Part shown: piece after piece, positions 42,287 to 51,211 of the stretch
Numbering within the stretch: the first letter of the stretch is position 1
How the letters are laid out: each line of letters opens with the position of its first letter
NCBI GenBank assembly: GCA_045638525.1
Contig: JAZUBQ010000019.1
Coordinates: 62,001 to 126,000, forward strand
Origin: SIG452 sp045638525
Lineage (GTDB): Bacteria > Bacillota > Clostridia > UMGS1840
Direction of reading: 5' to 3'
DNA: 64,000 nucleotides
Program-made: the position numbers and the translations under genes
The notes under the pieces: generated by a model
Told to the model about the DNA's origin: nothing
What the model saw: only the letters and a program-made list of their open reading frames with translations
The model's database searches: none

Positions 42287-44347
42287 CTAAACCTCTTCCA
42301 TTTCATCCAGTGTTTCCTTAATCAGCATCAGCGCACGGTCCACCGTCAATTCCTTACTTTGACAGCCTGCAACCAGCTGATGTCCGCCACCGCCTAATTT
42401 TTCCATAATTACCTGTACATTGATTTTTCCGTTAGAGCGGGCACTGATAATTGTTTCTTCCCCACGTCGGAAAATTACAAATGACGCTTCAATGCGTTTA
42501 ATGTCAATCAAATCATCTGCCGCCTGCGCGATGAAAATGCTGTTTTCTTCATCACCGTAATATTTGGCGATAGCGATAGAATCTTTATAGATTTCGGCAG
42601 ATTTTACAATATCCGCTACTTTGATGTAGCTGTCAAAATCCGATTTTACCAAGTTTTTGGCAACACCGGGTTCCATGCCGGTTTTTCGCAGGTAAGAAGC
42701 CGCTTCAAATGTTCTGACCCCGGTTTTAATGGAGAAATTCTGCGTGTCAATCAAAATACCGGCATACAAGCTTTCTGCTTCCAAACGTTTTAATTTTACT
42801 TTATCATCTAAGTATTGGAGCATTTCCACCACCAATTCACAAGTAGAAGAAGCGTAAGGTTCGTGGAAGGTAAGATTTGCGTGATAGATAAAGTCTGCAC
42901 CCTTTCGGTGATGGTCAACCAAAAAGATTTTCCCATCTTCCCGAATCAAATCAGGAGCCGCAGTCAAGGAAGCTTTGTGCGTATCCACAATCGCAAGTAA
43001 TGTGTTAGAATCCAAAAGTGTTTCCGCTTGTGACGGAGTCACAAATGCGTCCTCAAAGTCTTTATCCAAACGTGTTTTTGCGAATACCGCTTCGGTATTC
43101 AAATTGCTTTCGTCAATTACAATATAGGCAGGCTTGTCAAAGGATTTTGCAATTCGTGCCAGACCAAGACAAGAACCCAAGGAATCCATATCTGCACCCT
43201 TATGCCCCATAATCAACACTTTTTCCGACTCCATCACCATTTCTTTGAATGACAGAGCGATAATTCGGGAACGAACCTTGGTTCGTTTTTCGGTTTCACG
43301 ATTTTGTCCACCGAAATAGGTGAAATCATTCCCTTGTTTGATAACCGCCTGGTCGCCACCGCGTCCCAACGCCATATCCAGAGCTACACGGGAAAAGTTT
43401 TCGGTTTCTCCCAGACTGGCACCAACACCAATCCCAATACTTAAAGTAACAGGAAGGCTTCCATAAGTTTCAATATTTTTTACATCTTTTAACAACGGAA
43501 CTTTTGCTTTTAAGATTTCATCAAAGTTTTTTCGTTCCATAATGAAGGAATAACGGTCACGGTCAAATTTATTTAAAACCCCCTGATGCATTCCCACAAA
43601 CTCAGAAATCAGTTTCTCCGTCTGCGAAGCAATGACTGTACGCTCTGAGTCAGAAATCTGCTTGGTGATTTCATCCAGATTATCCACATAAATATAACCC
43701 TTGATGATCATATCCTCATCGTATTTTTTCTGAAGCTGTCCTAACTTTGTGGTTTCAATCAGATAATAAACATAAACCCGTCCCTGGGTGGATTTTGCAT
43801 CATCCGCCAGAACGCCGTAAGCCGTAAAACTGCGTTCCTCCAATCGGATTTCGCAAGTGCTTCCGGAAGCATCGGGAAGCTTGAAATCGGAAAGCACGGC
43901 AGATAACTGTCGGCTGGTATAATCTTCTGCCGGCACCAATTCGGAAAAGGCATCGTTATACCACACGATTTCCCCTGTTTCCCTTAAAATCACCATGGGA
44001 AACGGCGATTTCAGCACCGAGTTATGGGTAGCTGATTCCACGTCAAAAGAAAGGCTTTCAATATAATCACGAAATTGTTGCGAGGAGGTGCTTCCCGTAA
44101 ACACAAAAATAACAAACACAACCATAGACAGCACAAACTGCACGATGGCAAGGGTTGGGTTATAAAAGCCAACCGACAAAGAAAATACAAAGAGAAAAAC
44201 AAAGCTTAAAAGCACTTTGGGAACAAAATAAATTTTCCAGATGGCATCCAGATTTTTAGTTTGTTCTGCAGGTTTTTTCGCCATATCTTTTTGTCTGGTT
44301 TCTTTTACTTTCTTCTGTTTTTTAGATTCTTTTTGATTCTTTTTCAT
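42287..44347 (-). CDS. gdpP: Cyclic-di-AMP phosphodiesterase GdpP
   Basis: Degrades c-di-AMP to pApA, thereby setting osmotic and cell-wall homeostasis. It has 686 residues. Two N-terminal membrane helices (about 40-95) are followed by a PAS-like sensor, a degenerate GGDEF domain (about 180-320), and the DHH/DHHA1 catalytic region (GHKGADMDSLG, IVDTHKASL, LVDHHRKG, GGGGHQLVAG). All catalytic His and Asp residues expected for DHH enzymes are present. It lies between hemW and rplI. The N-terminal 35 residues are strongly Lys-rich. Confidence 0.96.
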   Translation of the reverse strand: MKKNQKESKKQKKVKETRQKDMAKKPAEQTKNLDAIWKIYFVPKVLLSFVFLFVFSLSVGFYNPTLAIVQFVLSMVVFVIFVFTGSTSSQQFRDYIESLSFDVESATHNSVLKSPFPMVILRETGEIVWYNDAFSELVPAEDYTSRQLSAVLSDFKLPDASGSTCEIRLEERSFTAYGVLADDAKSTQGRVYVYYLIETTKLGQLQKKYDEDMIIKGYIYVDNLDEITKQISDSERTVIASQTEKLISEFVGMHQGVLNKFDRDRYSFIMERKNFDEILKAKVPLLKDVKNIETYGSLPVTLSIGIGVGASLGETENFSRVALDMALGRGGDQAVIKQGNDFTYFGGQNRETEKRTKVRSRIIALSFKEMVMESEKVLIMGHKGADMDSLGSCLGLARIAKSFDKPAYIVIDESNLNTEAVFAKTRLDKDFEDAFVTPSQAETLLDSNTLLAIVDTHKASLTAAPDLIREDGKIFLVDHHRKGADFIYHANLTFHEPYASSTCELVVEMLQYLDDKVKLKRLEAESLYAGILIDTQNFSIKTGVRTFEAASYLRKTGMEPGVAKNLVKSDFDSYIKVADIVKSAEIYKDSIAIAKYYGDEENSIFIAQAADDLIDIKRIEASFVIFRRGEETIISARSNGKINVQVIMEKLGGGGHQLVAGCQSKELTVDRALMLIKETLDEMEEV

Positions 44348-44412
44348 ACCATTACTCTCAAAAATTTTTTTATCTTTTTATATCATTATTATACTCACAA
44401 AATCCATAACAA

Positions 44413-45498
44413 TCACTCCATATGAAAGGAAGAAATGATTGCATTCGATACAAAAAAACCCTTTTCACTTAAATGGAATCCATCTGAGCGGATCACCAGA
44501 TAGCCGTTTTTCTCATACTGTTCCAACAAGGAACGATTCTGTTTCCAAAACGAGCTCGGAAGCTGTTTGGTTGTCACACCCTGATCTGTACGCAACGCAA
44601 GCATCACTTCTTCAAACCGTGCATCGGCATCCGATATCGTTTCATAGTTTTTTGAAACATCTCCGCTGATATACTCTGTAATACTTGCAGGATTGGAAAA
44701 ACGTTTCCCACCATAAAAACTGTGTGCGGCAGCACCAAATCCCAGATAGGGCACCCGATTCCAATATTTCAGATTGTGACGGCAAACATTCTGACTTTGT
44801 TTGGCAAAATTAGAAATTTCATAGTGTCTGTACCCCGATAAGGTTTCACACACCAGACAATACTGCTCATATGCTCCGTCATCATCAGGAAACTGATATC
44901 CCTGCTTTAACATCACAGAATCTTCGCTCAATGTCAGTGCATATGCCGAAATATGCTCGCAATCCAACTCTGTTAAAAAAGTCAACGTTCTTTCCAAGGT
45001 TTCGGGAGTAGAATCGGGCAGCCCATACATAACATCTGTATTCAGGTTGGAAAATCCAACTTCCCGAAGCAAACCGTAAGATTTTAAAAACTCTTCCTTC
45101 GTATGAATTCTCCCAAGTTTCAAAAGCTCATCATCATTGGCTGACTGCAACCCCATACTGATGCGGTTCACCCCTGCCTTGCGATAGGTCTGAAGCTTTT
45201 TTTTATCAAACGTTTTCGGATTTAGTTCCATTGTAATTTCTGTATCGGAGGCAAACGAGAACACATTCCCTGCTGTTTCCAACAAAGCTGCAATCTCTCT
45301 TTCGTCTGCCACAGAGGGAGTTCCTCCGCCGATAAAAACAGAATCTACACAAATATTTTGTCCCCGATAGGTTTCCATTTCCCGATGAACCGCTTCAAAA
45401 TATGCTTTTTGCGAAGTGGTATCGGACACCGAATAAAAGTCACAATAAGCACATTTTTTCACACAAAAGGGAATGTGAAAGTATAATCCTGCTTTCAT
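44413..45498 (-). CDS. hemW: HemW-like radical SAM protein
   Basis: A radical-SAM protein related to coproporphyrinogen III dehydrogenase; the family is now regarded as heme chaperones (HemW). It has 361 residues. The iron-sulfur motif CxxxCxxC (CVKKCAYC) is at residues 12-19, followed by FIGGGTPS and the SMGLQSANDDELLKLGR region. The overlap with lepA (1 base) fits the conserved lepA-hemW pair of Bacillota. No other heme genes are nearby, so the heme link is inferred from the family. Confidence 0.9.
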   Translation of the reverse strand: MKAGLYFHIPFCVKKCAYCDFYSVSDTTSQKAYFEAVHREMETYRGQNICVDSVFIGGGTPSVADEREIAALLETAGNVFSFASDTEITMELNPKTFDKKKLQTYRKAGVNRISMGLQSANDDELLKLGRIHTKEEFLKSYGLLREVGFSNLNTDVMYGLPDSTPETLERTLTFLTELDCEHISAYALTLSEDSVMLKQGYQFPDDDGAYEQYCLVCETLSGYRHYEISNFAKQSQNVCRHNLKYWNRVPYLGFGAAAHSFYGGKRFSNPASITEYISGDVSKNYETISDADARFEEVMLALRTDQGVTTKQLPSSFWKQNRSLLEQYEKNGYLVIRSDGFHLSEKGFFVSNAIISSFHME

Positions 45499-47300
45499 CA
45501 GAGTTTCAACACAGACATAAACGCCTCCTGCGGAACTTCCACAGTACCAAACTGGCGCATACGTTTTTTCCCTTCCTTCTGTTTTTCCAGAAGTTTTTTC
45601 TTACGGGTAATGTCACCGCCGTAACATTTTGCAAGTACGTCTTTTCGCATTGCTTTTACGGTTTCACGTGCAATTACCTTGGTTCCGATTGCCGCCTGAA
45701 TGGGAATTTCAAACAGCTGTCTCGGGATTACCTCTTTTAATTTTTCGGCAATTCTTCTGCCTCGTGCATACGCCTTATCGGTATGAACGATAAAGGACAA
45801 CGCATCCACAATTTCGCCATTCAACAGAATATCCAATTTCACAAGTTTGGATTCTTTGTAGCTTGCAAGCTCATAGTCTAAAGATGCATATCCCTTGGTG
45901 CGTGATTTCAAATCATCAAAGAAATCGTAAATGATTTCATTCAGTGGCATATCATAGTGGATGGAAACTCTTGTTTCATCCAGATATTTCATATCAATAA
46001 ACACTCCACGGCGTTCCTGACACAGTTCCATAATGTTTCCCACATAATCGGTAGGAGTCATAATGGTTGCCGAAACGAAAGGTTCTTCCATGGAAGCAAT
46101 TTCCGACGGATTGGGTAAATTGGTGGGATTATCCAGGTTGATTTTGGTACCGTCGGTTTTGGTAATTTTATAAATAACGCTGGGAGCGGTGGTAATCAGA
46201 TCAAGATTAAATTCTCTCTCCAGACGTTCCTGAATGATTTCCAGATGCAAAAGTCCCAAAAATCCGCAACGGAATCCAAAGCCTAACGCAATGGAAGTTT
46301 CCGGTTCAAAAATCAACGCCGCATCATTTAACTGCAGTTTTAAAAGTGCTTCTTTTAAATCATCATAACGGGCACCGTCTACCGGATACAAGCCGCAAAA
46401 TACCATCGGCTGAACTGCCTTATAGCCCGGTAACGGCTCGGTTGCAGGATTAAATTTATCAGTAACAGTATCCCCAACTGCTGTATCCCGCAAGGTTTTG
46501 ATGGAAGCGGTTACATAACCAACCTCACCGGCACAAAGCTCCTGACAGGGAGTCATACCAAGTGCATTCAAATACCCTAACTCAACCACTTCAAACTCCT
46601 TACCGGTCGCCATCATTTTCATGGTGGTATTCTGCGTGATTTTTCCGTCAATCACACGAATATAGATAATAACACCTTTGTAAGCGTCATAGTAAGAGTC
46701 AAAAATCAAAGCCTTCAAGGGACCATCTTCATCCCCACAGGGAGCAGGAATTGTATTGGCGATTGCTTCCAGAACATCCTCGATATTCGTTCCGTTTTTC
46801 GCAGAAATCAAAGGTGCCTCATCCGCAGGAATTCCGATAATATCCTCGATTTCCTGCTTCACCACATCCGGTCTGGCACTTGGCAGGTCAATTTTGTTGA
46901 TAACCGGAAGAATCTCCAAATCGCTGTCAACTGCCAGATAGGCATTTGCCAGAGTCTGCGCTTCAATTCCCTGTGCAGCATCCACAATCAAAATGGCTCC
47001 TTCACAAGCCTTCAAACTTCGGGATACTTCATAGTTAAAGTCAACATGCCCGGGAGTATCAATCAAATTGTAAATATACTCTTCACCGTTATTGGCGTGA
47101 TACACCAACCGAACGGCTCTTGCCTTGATGGTAATGCCACGTTCTCTTTCCAGATCCATGTTATCTAAAAGTTGTTCTTCCATTTCTCGTGCAGAAACAA
47201 CCCCGGTTTTTTCCAACAAGCGGTCTGCCAATGTGGATTTTCCGTGGTCGATATGTGCTATAATCGAAAAGTTTCTGATGTGATTTTGTCTGTCGCTCAT
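45498..47300 (-). CDS. lepA: Translation elongation factor 4 (LepA)
   Basis: A ribosome-dependent GTPase that back-translocates stalled ribosomes or assists initiation. From ATG 47300 (MSDRQNHIRN) it has 600 residues, as in other bacteria. An upstream in-frame TTG at 47324 has a better ribosome site (AGGAAAACGG) but would add eight residues not found in the family; this remains open. The G domain has AHIDHGKST, DTPGHVDF and NKIDLPSA. The C-terminal LepA domain ends in KKRMRQFGTVEVPQEAF. The promoter is divergent to argD. Confidence 0.97.
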   Translation of the reverse strand: MSDRQNHIRNFSIIAHIDHGKSTLADRLLEKTGVVSAREMEEQLLDNMDLERERGITIKARAVRLVYHANNGEEYIYNLIDTPGHVDFNYEVSRSLKACEGAILIVDAAQGIEAQTLANAYLAVDSDLEILPVINKIDLPSARPDVVKQEIEDIIGIPADEAPLISAKNGTNIEDVLEAIANTIPAPCGDEDGPLKALIFDSYYDAYKGVIIYIRVIDGKITQNTTMKMMATGKEFEVVELGYLNALGMTPCQELCAGEVGYVTASIKTLRDTAVGDTVTDKFNPATEPLPGYKAVQPMVFCGLYPVDGARYDDLKEALLKLQLNDAALIFEPETSIALGFGFRCGFLGLLHLEIIQERLEREFNLDLITTAPSVIYKITKTDGTKINLDNPTNLPNPSEIASMEEPFVSATIMTPTDYVGNIMELCQERRGVFIDMKYLDETRVSIHYDMPLNEIIYDFFDDLKSRTKGYASLDYELASYKESKLVKLDILLNGEIVDALSFIVHTDKAYARGRRIAEKLKEVIPRQLFEIPIQAAIGTKVIARETVKAMRKDVLAKCYGGDITRKKKLLEKQKEGKKRMRQFGTVEVPQEAFMSVLKL

Positions 47301-47459
47301 ACGTTTACCAAAGGGCGATTTCAAATCTGCCGTTTTCCTTTCCTTTCAGGTTTCGTTAGGGAATGTATATTCATTGCATAAATTCTCACTTTGATTTTCT
47401 TGCCGATTTCTCTGCCGACAAAGAAACTGACAATTTTTTCAATATTATTTCAATATAGT

Positions 47460-47488
47460 ATTATAACATAATAATCCCTATTTGTAAA
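47460..47488 (-). promoter_or_regulatory. Sigma-A promoter of the lepA run
   Basis: TTTACA (47488-47483), 17-base spacer, perfect TATAAT (47465-47460) on the minus strand. It is back-to-back with the argD promoter, whose -35 begins 39 bases away. Confidence 0.75.
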
Positions 47489-47526
47489 TAACTTTTTTGA
47501 AAAAATGAAAAATATCGTAAAAGTTA

Positions 47527-47555
47527 TTGACAAATGCATAATTATGTATTATAAT
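47527..47555 (+). promoter_or_regulatory. Sigma-A promoter of the arginine operon
   Basis: Perfect TTGACA (47527-47532), 17-base spacer, perfect TATAAT (47550-47555), 50 bases before the argD start codon. An ARG-box-like operator fills the spacer. Confidence 0.9.
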
Positions 47556-47592
47556 AGGGATATTATTGATAATATTTGCATATTTATGCATA
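47533..47592 (+). promoter_or_regulatory. Two ARG-box-like operators (ArgR/AhrC)
   Basis: AATGCATAATTATGTATT (47533-47550) and TTTGCATATTTATGCATA (47575-47592) are near-palindromic 18-mers. They follow the ARG-box pattern TGnATwwwwATnCA, with C in place of the usual A at one position per half. Their starts are 42 bases apart, exactly twice the 21-base phasing of classical ARG-box pairs. The first covers the promoter spacer, so binding would block RNA polymerase. Confidence 0.6.
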
Positions 47593-47604
47593 GAAGGTGG
47601 AAAA

Positions 47605-48789
47605 ATGTTAGACCAGATTAAACAAACAGATAAAACCTATTATATGAATACCTTCGGCGAACGACTTCCCGTCTGCTTCACCGAGGGCAACGGCATGACA
47701 ATGACTGCAACCGACGGTAAAATTTACTATGATTTTATGGCAGGAATTGCGGTAAACTGTCTGGGGCACAATCATCCAAAGCTTGTGGAAACCATTTGCA
47801 ATCAAGCAAAAAAACTCATTCACACTTCCAGCTTGTATTACATAGAATCTCAGGCAAATTTAGCCAAAGCTCTGTGTGAAAACTCCTGTGCTGACAAGGT
47901 ATTTTTTGCAAATACCGGCGCAGAAGCCAATGAAGGTGCCTTAAAACTTGCCAGAAAATATTTCTATAACAAAGGGTTGGAAAAACCCGAAGTGATTACT
48001 TTACAGAACTCCTTCCATGGAAGAACTCTGGCAACGCTTTCTGCAACAGGGCAGGAAAAATATCAAAAGCCTTATGCTCCCTTGGTTGAAAAATTTATTC
48101 ACGTTCCGGCGAACGATATTGACGCTTTCAAAGCTGCCCTTACTGAAAAAACCGGCGCAGTAATGCTGGAAGTAATCCAGGGAGAAAGCGGTGTTCGTCC
48201 GTTAGACAAAGCATATTTAGAGGAAATCAGAGCAATTTGTACCGAAAAAGATATTGTGCTGATTTTTGATGAAGTACAAACCGGAATGGGCAGATGCGGT
48301 ACCCTCTTTGCCTATGAAACCGTTGGGGTTGAGCCGGATATTTTTACTTTGGCAAAAGCTCTGGCAGGGGGTGTTCCCATCGGTGCAATTCTCTGTAAAG
48401 AAAAATTTTCCGCTTTCAATCCCGGAGACCACGGCACCACGTTTGGCGGCAATCCGTTGGCAACAGCAGCAGGTCTTTGTGTTGTGAACGAATTATTGGA
48501 AAACGGTGTTTTGGAAAACTCCAAAACAATGGGTGAACTTTTTACCAAAAAGTTGACCAACCTGCAAAACGATTTCCCCATCATCAAAGAAGTTCGCGGA
48601 AAAGGCTTGATGATTGGCATAGAATTTGCTGAACCCATCGCAAAAGATTTATCCAAAAAGCTGTTTGAACAAGGCTTTTTGGTAGGAACCGTGGGAGAAA
48701 CCGTATTCCGATTGGTACCGCCTTTAATTATCACGGAAAAAGAAATCAATCTGCTGGTTGATAAACTCACTGAGTTACTGAAAAACTGA
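47605..48789 (+). CDS. argD: Acetylornithine aminotransferase
   Basis: A PLP enzyme that makes N-acetylornithine from N-acetylglutamate semialdehyde in arginine synthesis. I start it at ATG 47605 (MLDQIKQTDK), just after AGAAGGTGG; the open frame extends to 47566 through the operator. It has 394 residues. The PLP Lys is in LAKALAGGVPIGA, and FANTGAEANEGALKLAR and LIFDEVQTGMGRCG are the standard motifs. It is the first gene of argD-argF-GNAT. The argCJB genes are not in the window. Confidence 0.96.
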   Translation: MLDQIKQTDKTYYMNTFGERLPVCFTEGNGMTMTATDGKIYYDFMAGIAVNCLGHNHPKLVETICNQAKKLIHTSSLYYIESQANLAKALCENSCADKVFFANTGAEANEGALKLARKYFYNKGLEKPEVITLQNSFHGRTLATLSATGQEKYQKPYAPLVEKFIHVPANDIDAFKAALTEKTGAVMLEVIQGESGVRPLDKAYLEEIRAICTEKDIVLIFDEVQTGMGRCGTLFAYETVGVEPDIFTLAKALAGGVPIGAILCKEKFSAFNPGDHGTTFGGNPLATAAGLCVVNELLENGVLENSKTMGELFTKKLTNLQNDFPIIKEVRGKGLMIGIEFAEPIAKDLSKKLFEQGFLVGTVGETVFRLVPPLIITEKEINLLVDKLTELLKN

Positions 48790-48810
48790 TAGAAACGAGG
48801 ATTCAAAAAT

Positions 48811-49737
48811 ATGAAACATTTTATTAGTATTACCGATATTACCAAACAGGAATTTGACGATATTTTAACCTTAGCGCACAAACTGAAAAAAATGCAGAAA
48901 ACCGGCACTCCCCACCCCTACCTGGCAGGAAAAAGTCTGGGAATGATTTTCGCAAAATCGTCCACCAGAACCCGTGTTTCCTTTGAAGTTGGTATGTATC
49001 AGTTGGGCGGTCATCCCTTATTTTTAAGCTCCAACGATATTCAGTTGGGACGTGGCGAAACCATTTATGATACCGCAAACGTACTCTCCACAATGTTGGA
49101 CGGTATCATGATTCGTACCTTCTCGCAAGATGATGTATACGATTTGGCAAAATACGGTTCTATCCCCGTAATCAACGCCTTAACCGACCTGGAACATCCT
49201 TGTCAGGCGATGGCAGATATGCAGACCATTTACGAAGAATTCGGCAAATTGGAAGGCTTGAAATTTGCATATGTGGGTGACGGCAACAATATGGCACATT
49301 CCTTAGCACACGCTTGTGCAATGGCAGGAATCGATTGTTATATTGCCACTCCTGAAAAATACAAATGCGTACCCGATCAGATTGAAAAAGCAAAAGCAAT
49401 GGCGAAAAACTGCAAAATTGTAGAAACCTGTGACCCCGAAGAAGCTATGAAAGGTGCTCACATTGTGTATACTGACACCTGGGTAAGTATGGGACAAGAA
49501 GCGGAAAAAGCAACCAAAGTCAAAGAATTCGGTGACTATCAGGTTAACCGGAAATTGTTTAATTTAACCGACGAAAACTCCATTTTCTTACATTGCTTAC
49601 CTGCATACCGTGGTTTTGAAGTAACCGAAGATGTGATTGACGGTCCCCACTCCAGAATCTTCCAAGAAGCGGAAAACCGTCTCCACGCACAGAAAGCAAT
49701 TATGACTATGCTGATGGCAGATTCCTATAAGAAATAG
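48811..49737 (+). CDS. argF: Ornithine carbamoyltransferase
   Basis: Forms citrulline from ornithine and carbamoyl phosphate. It has 308 residues, the usual length. The carbamoyl-phosphate motif SSTRTR is near residue 50, DLEHPCQAMADMQT binds ornithine and carbamoyl phosphate, and FLHCLPAYRG holds the catalytic Cys. It follows argD by 21 bases with RBS AACGAGGA, and precedes the GNAT gene by 18 bases. The anabolic role fits the ARG-box control. Confidence 0.97.
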   Translation: MKHFISITDITKQEFDDILTLAHKLKKMQKTGTPHPYLAGKSLGMIFAKSSTRTRVSFEVGMYQLGGHPLFLSSNDIQLGRGETIYDTANVLSTMLDGIMIRTFSQDDVYDLAKYGSIPVINALTDLEHPCQAMADMQTIYEEFGKLEGLKFAYVGDGNNMAHSLAHACAMAGIDCYIATPEKYKCVPDQIEKAKAMAKNCKIVETCDPEEAMKGAHIVYTDTWVSMGQEAEKATKVKEFGDYQVNRKLFNLTDENSIFLHCLPAYRGFEVTEDVIDGPHSRIFQEAENRLHAQKAIMTMLMADSYKK

Positions 49738-49755
49738 AAAAGAGGCAAAACAAAA

Positions 49756-50250
49756 ATGGCACAAGAAAAAGATTACTACGGATTTCACATCCGTTTGGCA
49801 ACCGAAGCAGAAATCCCTGAAATTCAGGCAATTACAAAGATTTCCTTCCAAAAATACGTAAAAAATGCCGGACTTGAAGATACCGAAGCTTTAAACGAAA
49901 CCTATGATGACATTTTAAAAGATTTAGACGATAAACTGGTGTTTGTAGCCTTCATCAACGAAGTTCCTGCAGGAAGTGTCCGTATTAAAATGAGAGAAGA
50001 CGGCACCGCATACTTAAGCCGTTTTGGCGTAAGTCCCGAATTTCAGAATCACGGGGTTGGAAAAAGCTTAATGAGCGTAGTGGACACCGTAATGATGGAA
50101 AAAGGTGTCAGAAGATTAGAGCTTCACACCGCAGCAAAATACTTTGATTTGGTTCGTTTCTACTACGGCAGAAAATTCTATATTGATTCCATTTCCGAAG
50201 ACCGTGGCTATAAACGTGCATTAATGGTGAAAGAGTATCAAAAGGTATAA
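49756..50250 (+). CDS. GNAT-family N-acetyltransferase in the arginine operon
   Basis: A 164-residue single-domain acetyltransferase. The acetyl-CoA-binding motif A is SRFGVSPEFQNHGVGKSLM near residues 95-113, preceded by the PAGSVRIKMRED strand. It follows argF by 18 bases and ends before the operon terminator, so it is co-regulated with arginine synthesis. An N-acetylglutamate synthase role is attractive from context but not shown; it lacks the amino-acid kinase domain of classical ArgA. A protein or small-molecule acetyltransferase is the alternative. Confidence 0.85.
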   Translation: MAQEKDYYGFHIRLATEAEIPEIQAITKISFQKYVKNAGLEDTEALNETYDDILKDLDDKLVFVAFINEVPAGSVRIKMREDGTAYLSRFGVSPEFQNHGVGKSLMSVVDTVMMEKGVRRLELHTAAKYFDLVRFYYGRKFYIDSISEDRGYKRALMVKEYQKV

Positions 50251-50288
50251 TCCACTCTTTTCTTCCCACCATTTGTTCATTTACTTAT

Positions 50289-50339
50289 AAAAAAACTCCT
50301 GATATGACTGCTAAATCGCTGTCATTCAGGAGTTTTTTT
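50289..50339 (+). terminator. Terminator of the arginine operon
   Basis: A perfect 8-bp stem ACTCCTGA/TCAGGAGT plus inner ATGAC/GTCAT, flanked by an A-run and a T-run. It lies 39 bases after the GNAT stop and also fits termination of the convergent deacetylase gene. Confidence 0.9.
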
Positions 50340-50343
50340 GGTT

Positions 50344-51156
50344 TTATTGTCCGCTGTAATCTTCGAACGGAATTCCCATTAAATCTTCAATATTCGCTTC
50401 GTGCGGACGGTTGATTCGCCCACTTACAATACCATATTCACCATACTTAAATTGTTGTAAATCGGTGGAAAAGGTAATGTTATTATTTTGCATCAACACC
50501 ATATGATTCAAATGTTTGTTATAAAGTCCATTAGGATACGATACCGAAGTAACCGGTCGACGAATGATTCTCTCTAAAAATATTTTATTCTTCAAATAAT
50601 CCTGCGCCAACTGTTCCGGATGAGTATCCAACATATTCTGAAGAGTAGCATACGAATTCACATGATTTTGGTAGGAATGATTTCCGATTTCCACATAGGG
50701 AGATTCCGCCAGTTTTCTAAGCATTTCTTCTGTTAAATAATATTCTTCCCCCACAAAGGAACCCGTCACAAAAATGGTAGCTTTCACTTGATATTTTTCC
50801 AGTAACGGCAACACATGCAAGTAGTCGCTGTCGTAACCGTCATCCATAGTAAGCAAAACTACTTTTTTGAAAGAATTCGGCTTATATTCTGTGGCAAGTT
50901 CAGAGGCCGTCAGAAATTCATATCCGTTTTTTTTCAGATAAATAATATCATTTTCCAATGTTTTGGGAGAGGTACAATAGTGACTCCAATCTTCCGGAAT
51001 TTCGCTGAATCTATGATACATCAAAATGGTAACAGGCTGAACCACGTCTTCATTTTGCATCATAAAACCGGGGGAAGCTGCTATGCCAACCTGGCAAATA
51101 CAGGTCGAAAAAAGCAATAGTGCTGTTGTCAATGCAATCAATATTTTTTGAATCAT
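50344..51156 (-). CDS. Polysaccharide deacetylase (NodB/carbohydrate esterase 4), exported
   Basis: An exported metal-dependent deacetylase of 270 residues from ATG 51156 (MIQKILIALTT), after GGAG. The N terminus is a signal peptide or anchor (about 1-28). NodB motifs are LLTMDDGYDS (metal Asp), EIGNHSYQNHVNS (metal His residues) and SYPNGLYN. It probably removes acetyl groups from peptidoglycan or a secreted polysaccharide. It is convergent with the arginine operon and lies downstream of the terminator of the abundant secreted protein. Confidence 0.91.
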   Translation of the reverse strand: MIQKILIALTTALLLFSTCICQVGIAASPGFMMQNEDVVQPVTILMYHRFSEIPEDWSHYCTSPKTLENDIIYLKKNGYEFLTASELATEYKPNSFKKVVLLTMDDGYDSDYLHVLPLLEKYQVKATIFVTGSFVGEEYYLTEEMLRKLAESPYVEIGNHSYQNHVNSYATLQNMLDTHPEQLAQDYLKNKIFLERIIRRPVTSVSYPNGLYNKHLNHMVLMQNNNITFSTDLQQFKYGEYGIVSGRINRPHEANIEDLMGIPFEDYSGQ

Positions 51157-51170
51157 TGTTTCTTCTCCAG

Positions 51171-51205
51171 AAAAAAACAACCGCCTAAGCGGCGGTTGTT
51201 TTTTT
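51171..51205 (-). terminator. Terminator of the secreted-protein gene
   Basis: Stem CAACCGCC/GGCGGTTG with loop TAAGC and A7/T7 flanks, 6 bases after the stop codon at 51212. It is symmetric and may act in both directions. Confidence 0.9.
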
Positions 51206-51211
51206 ATTTAA

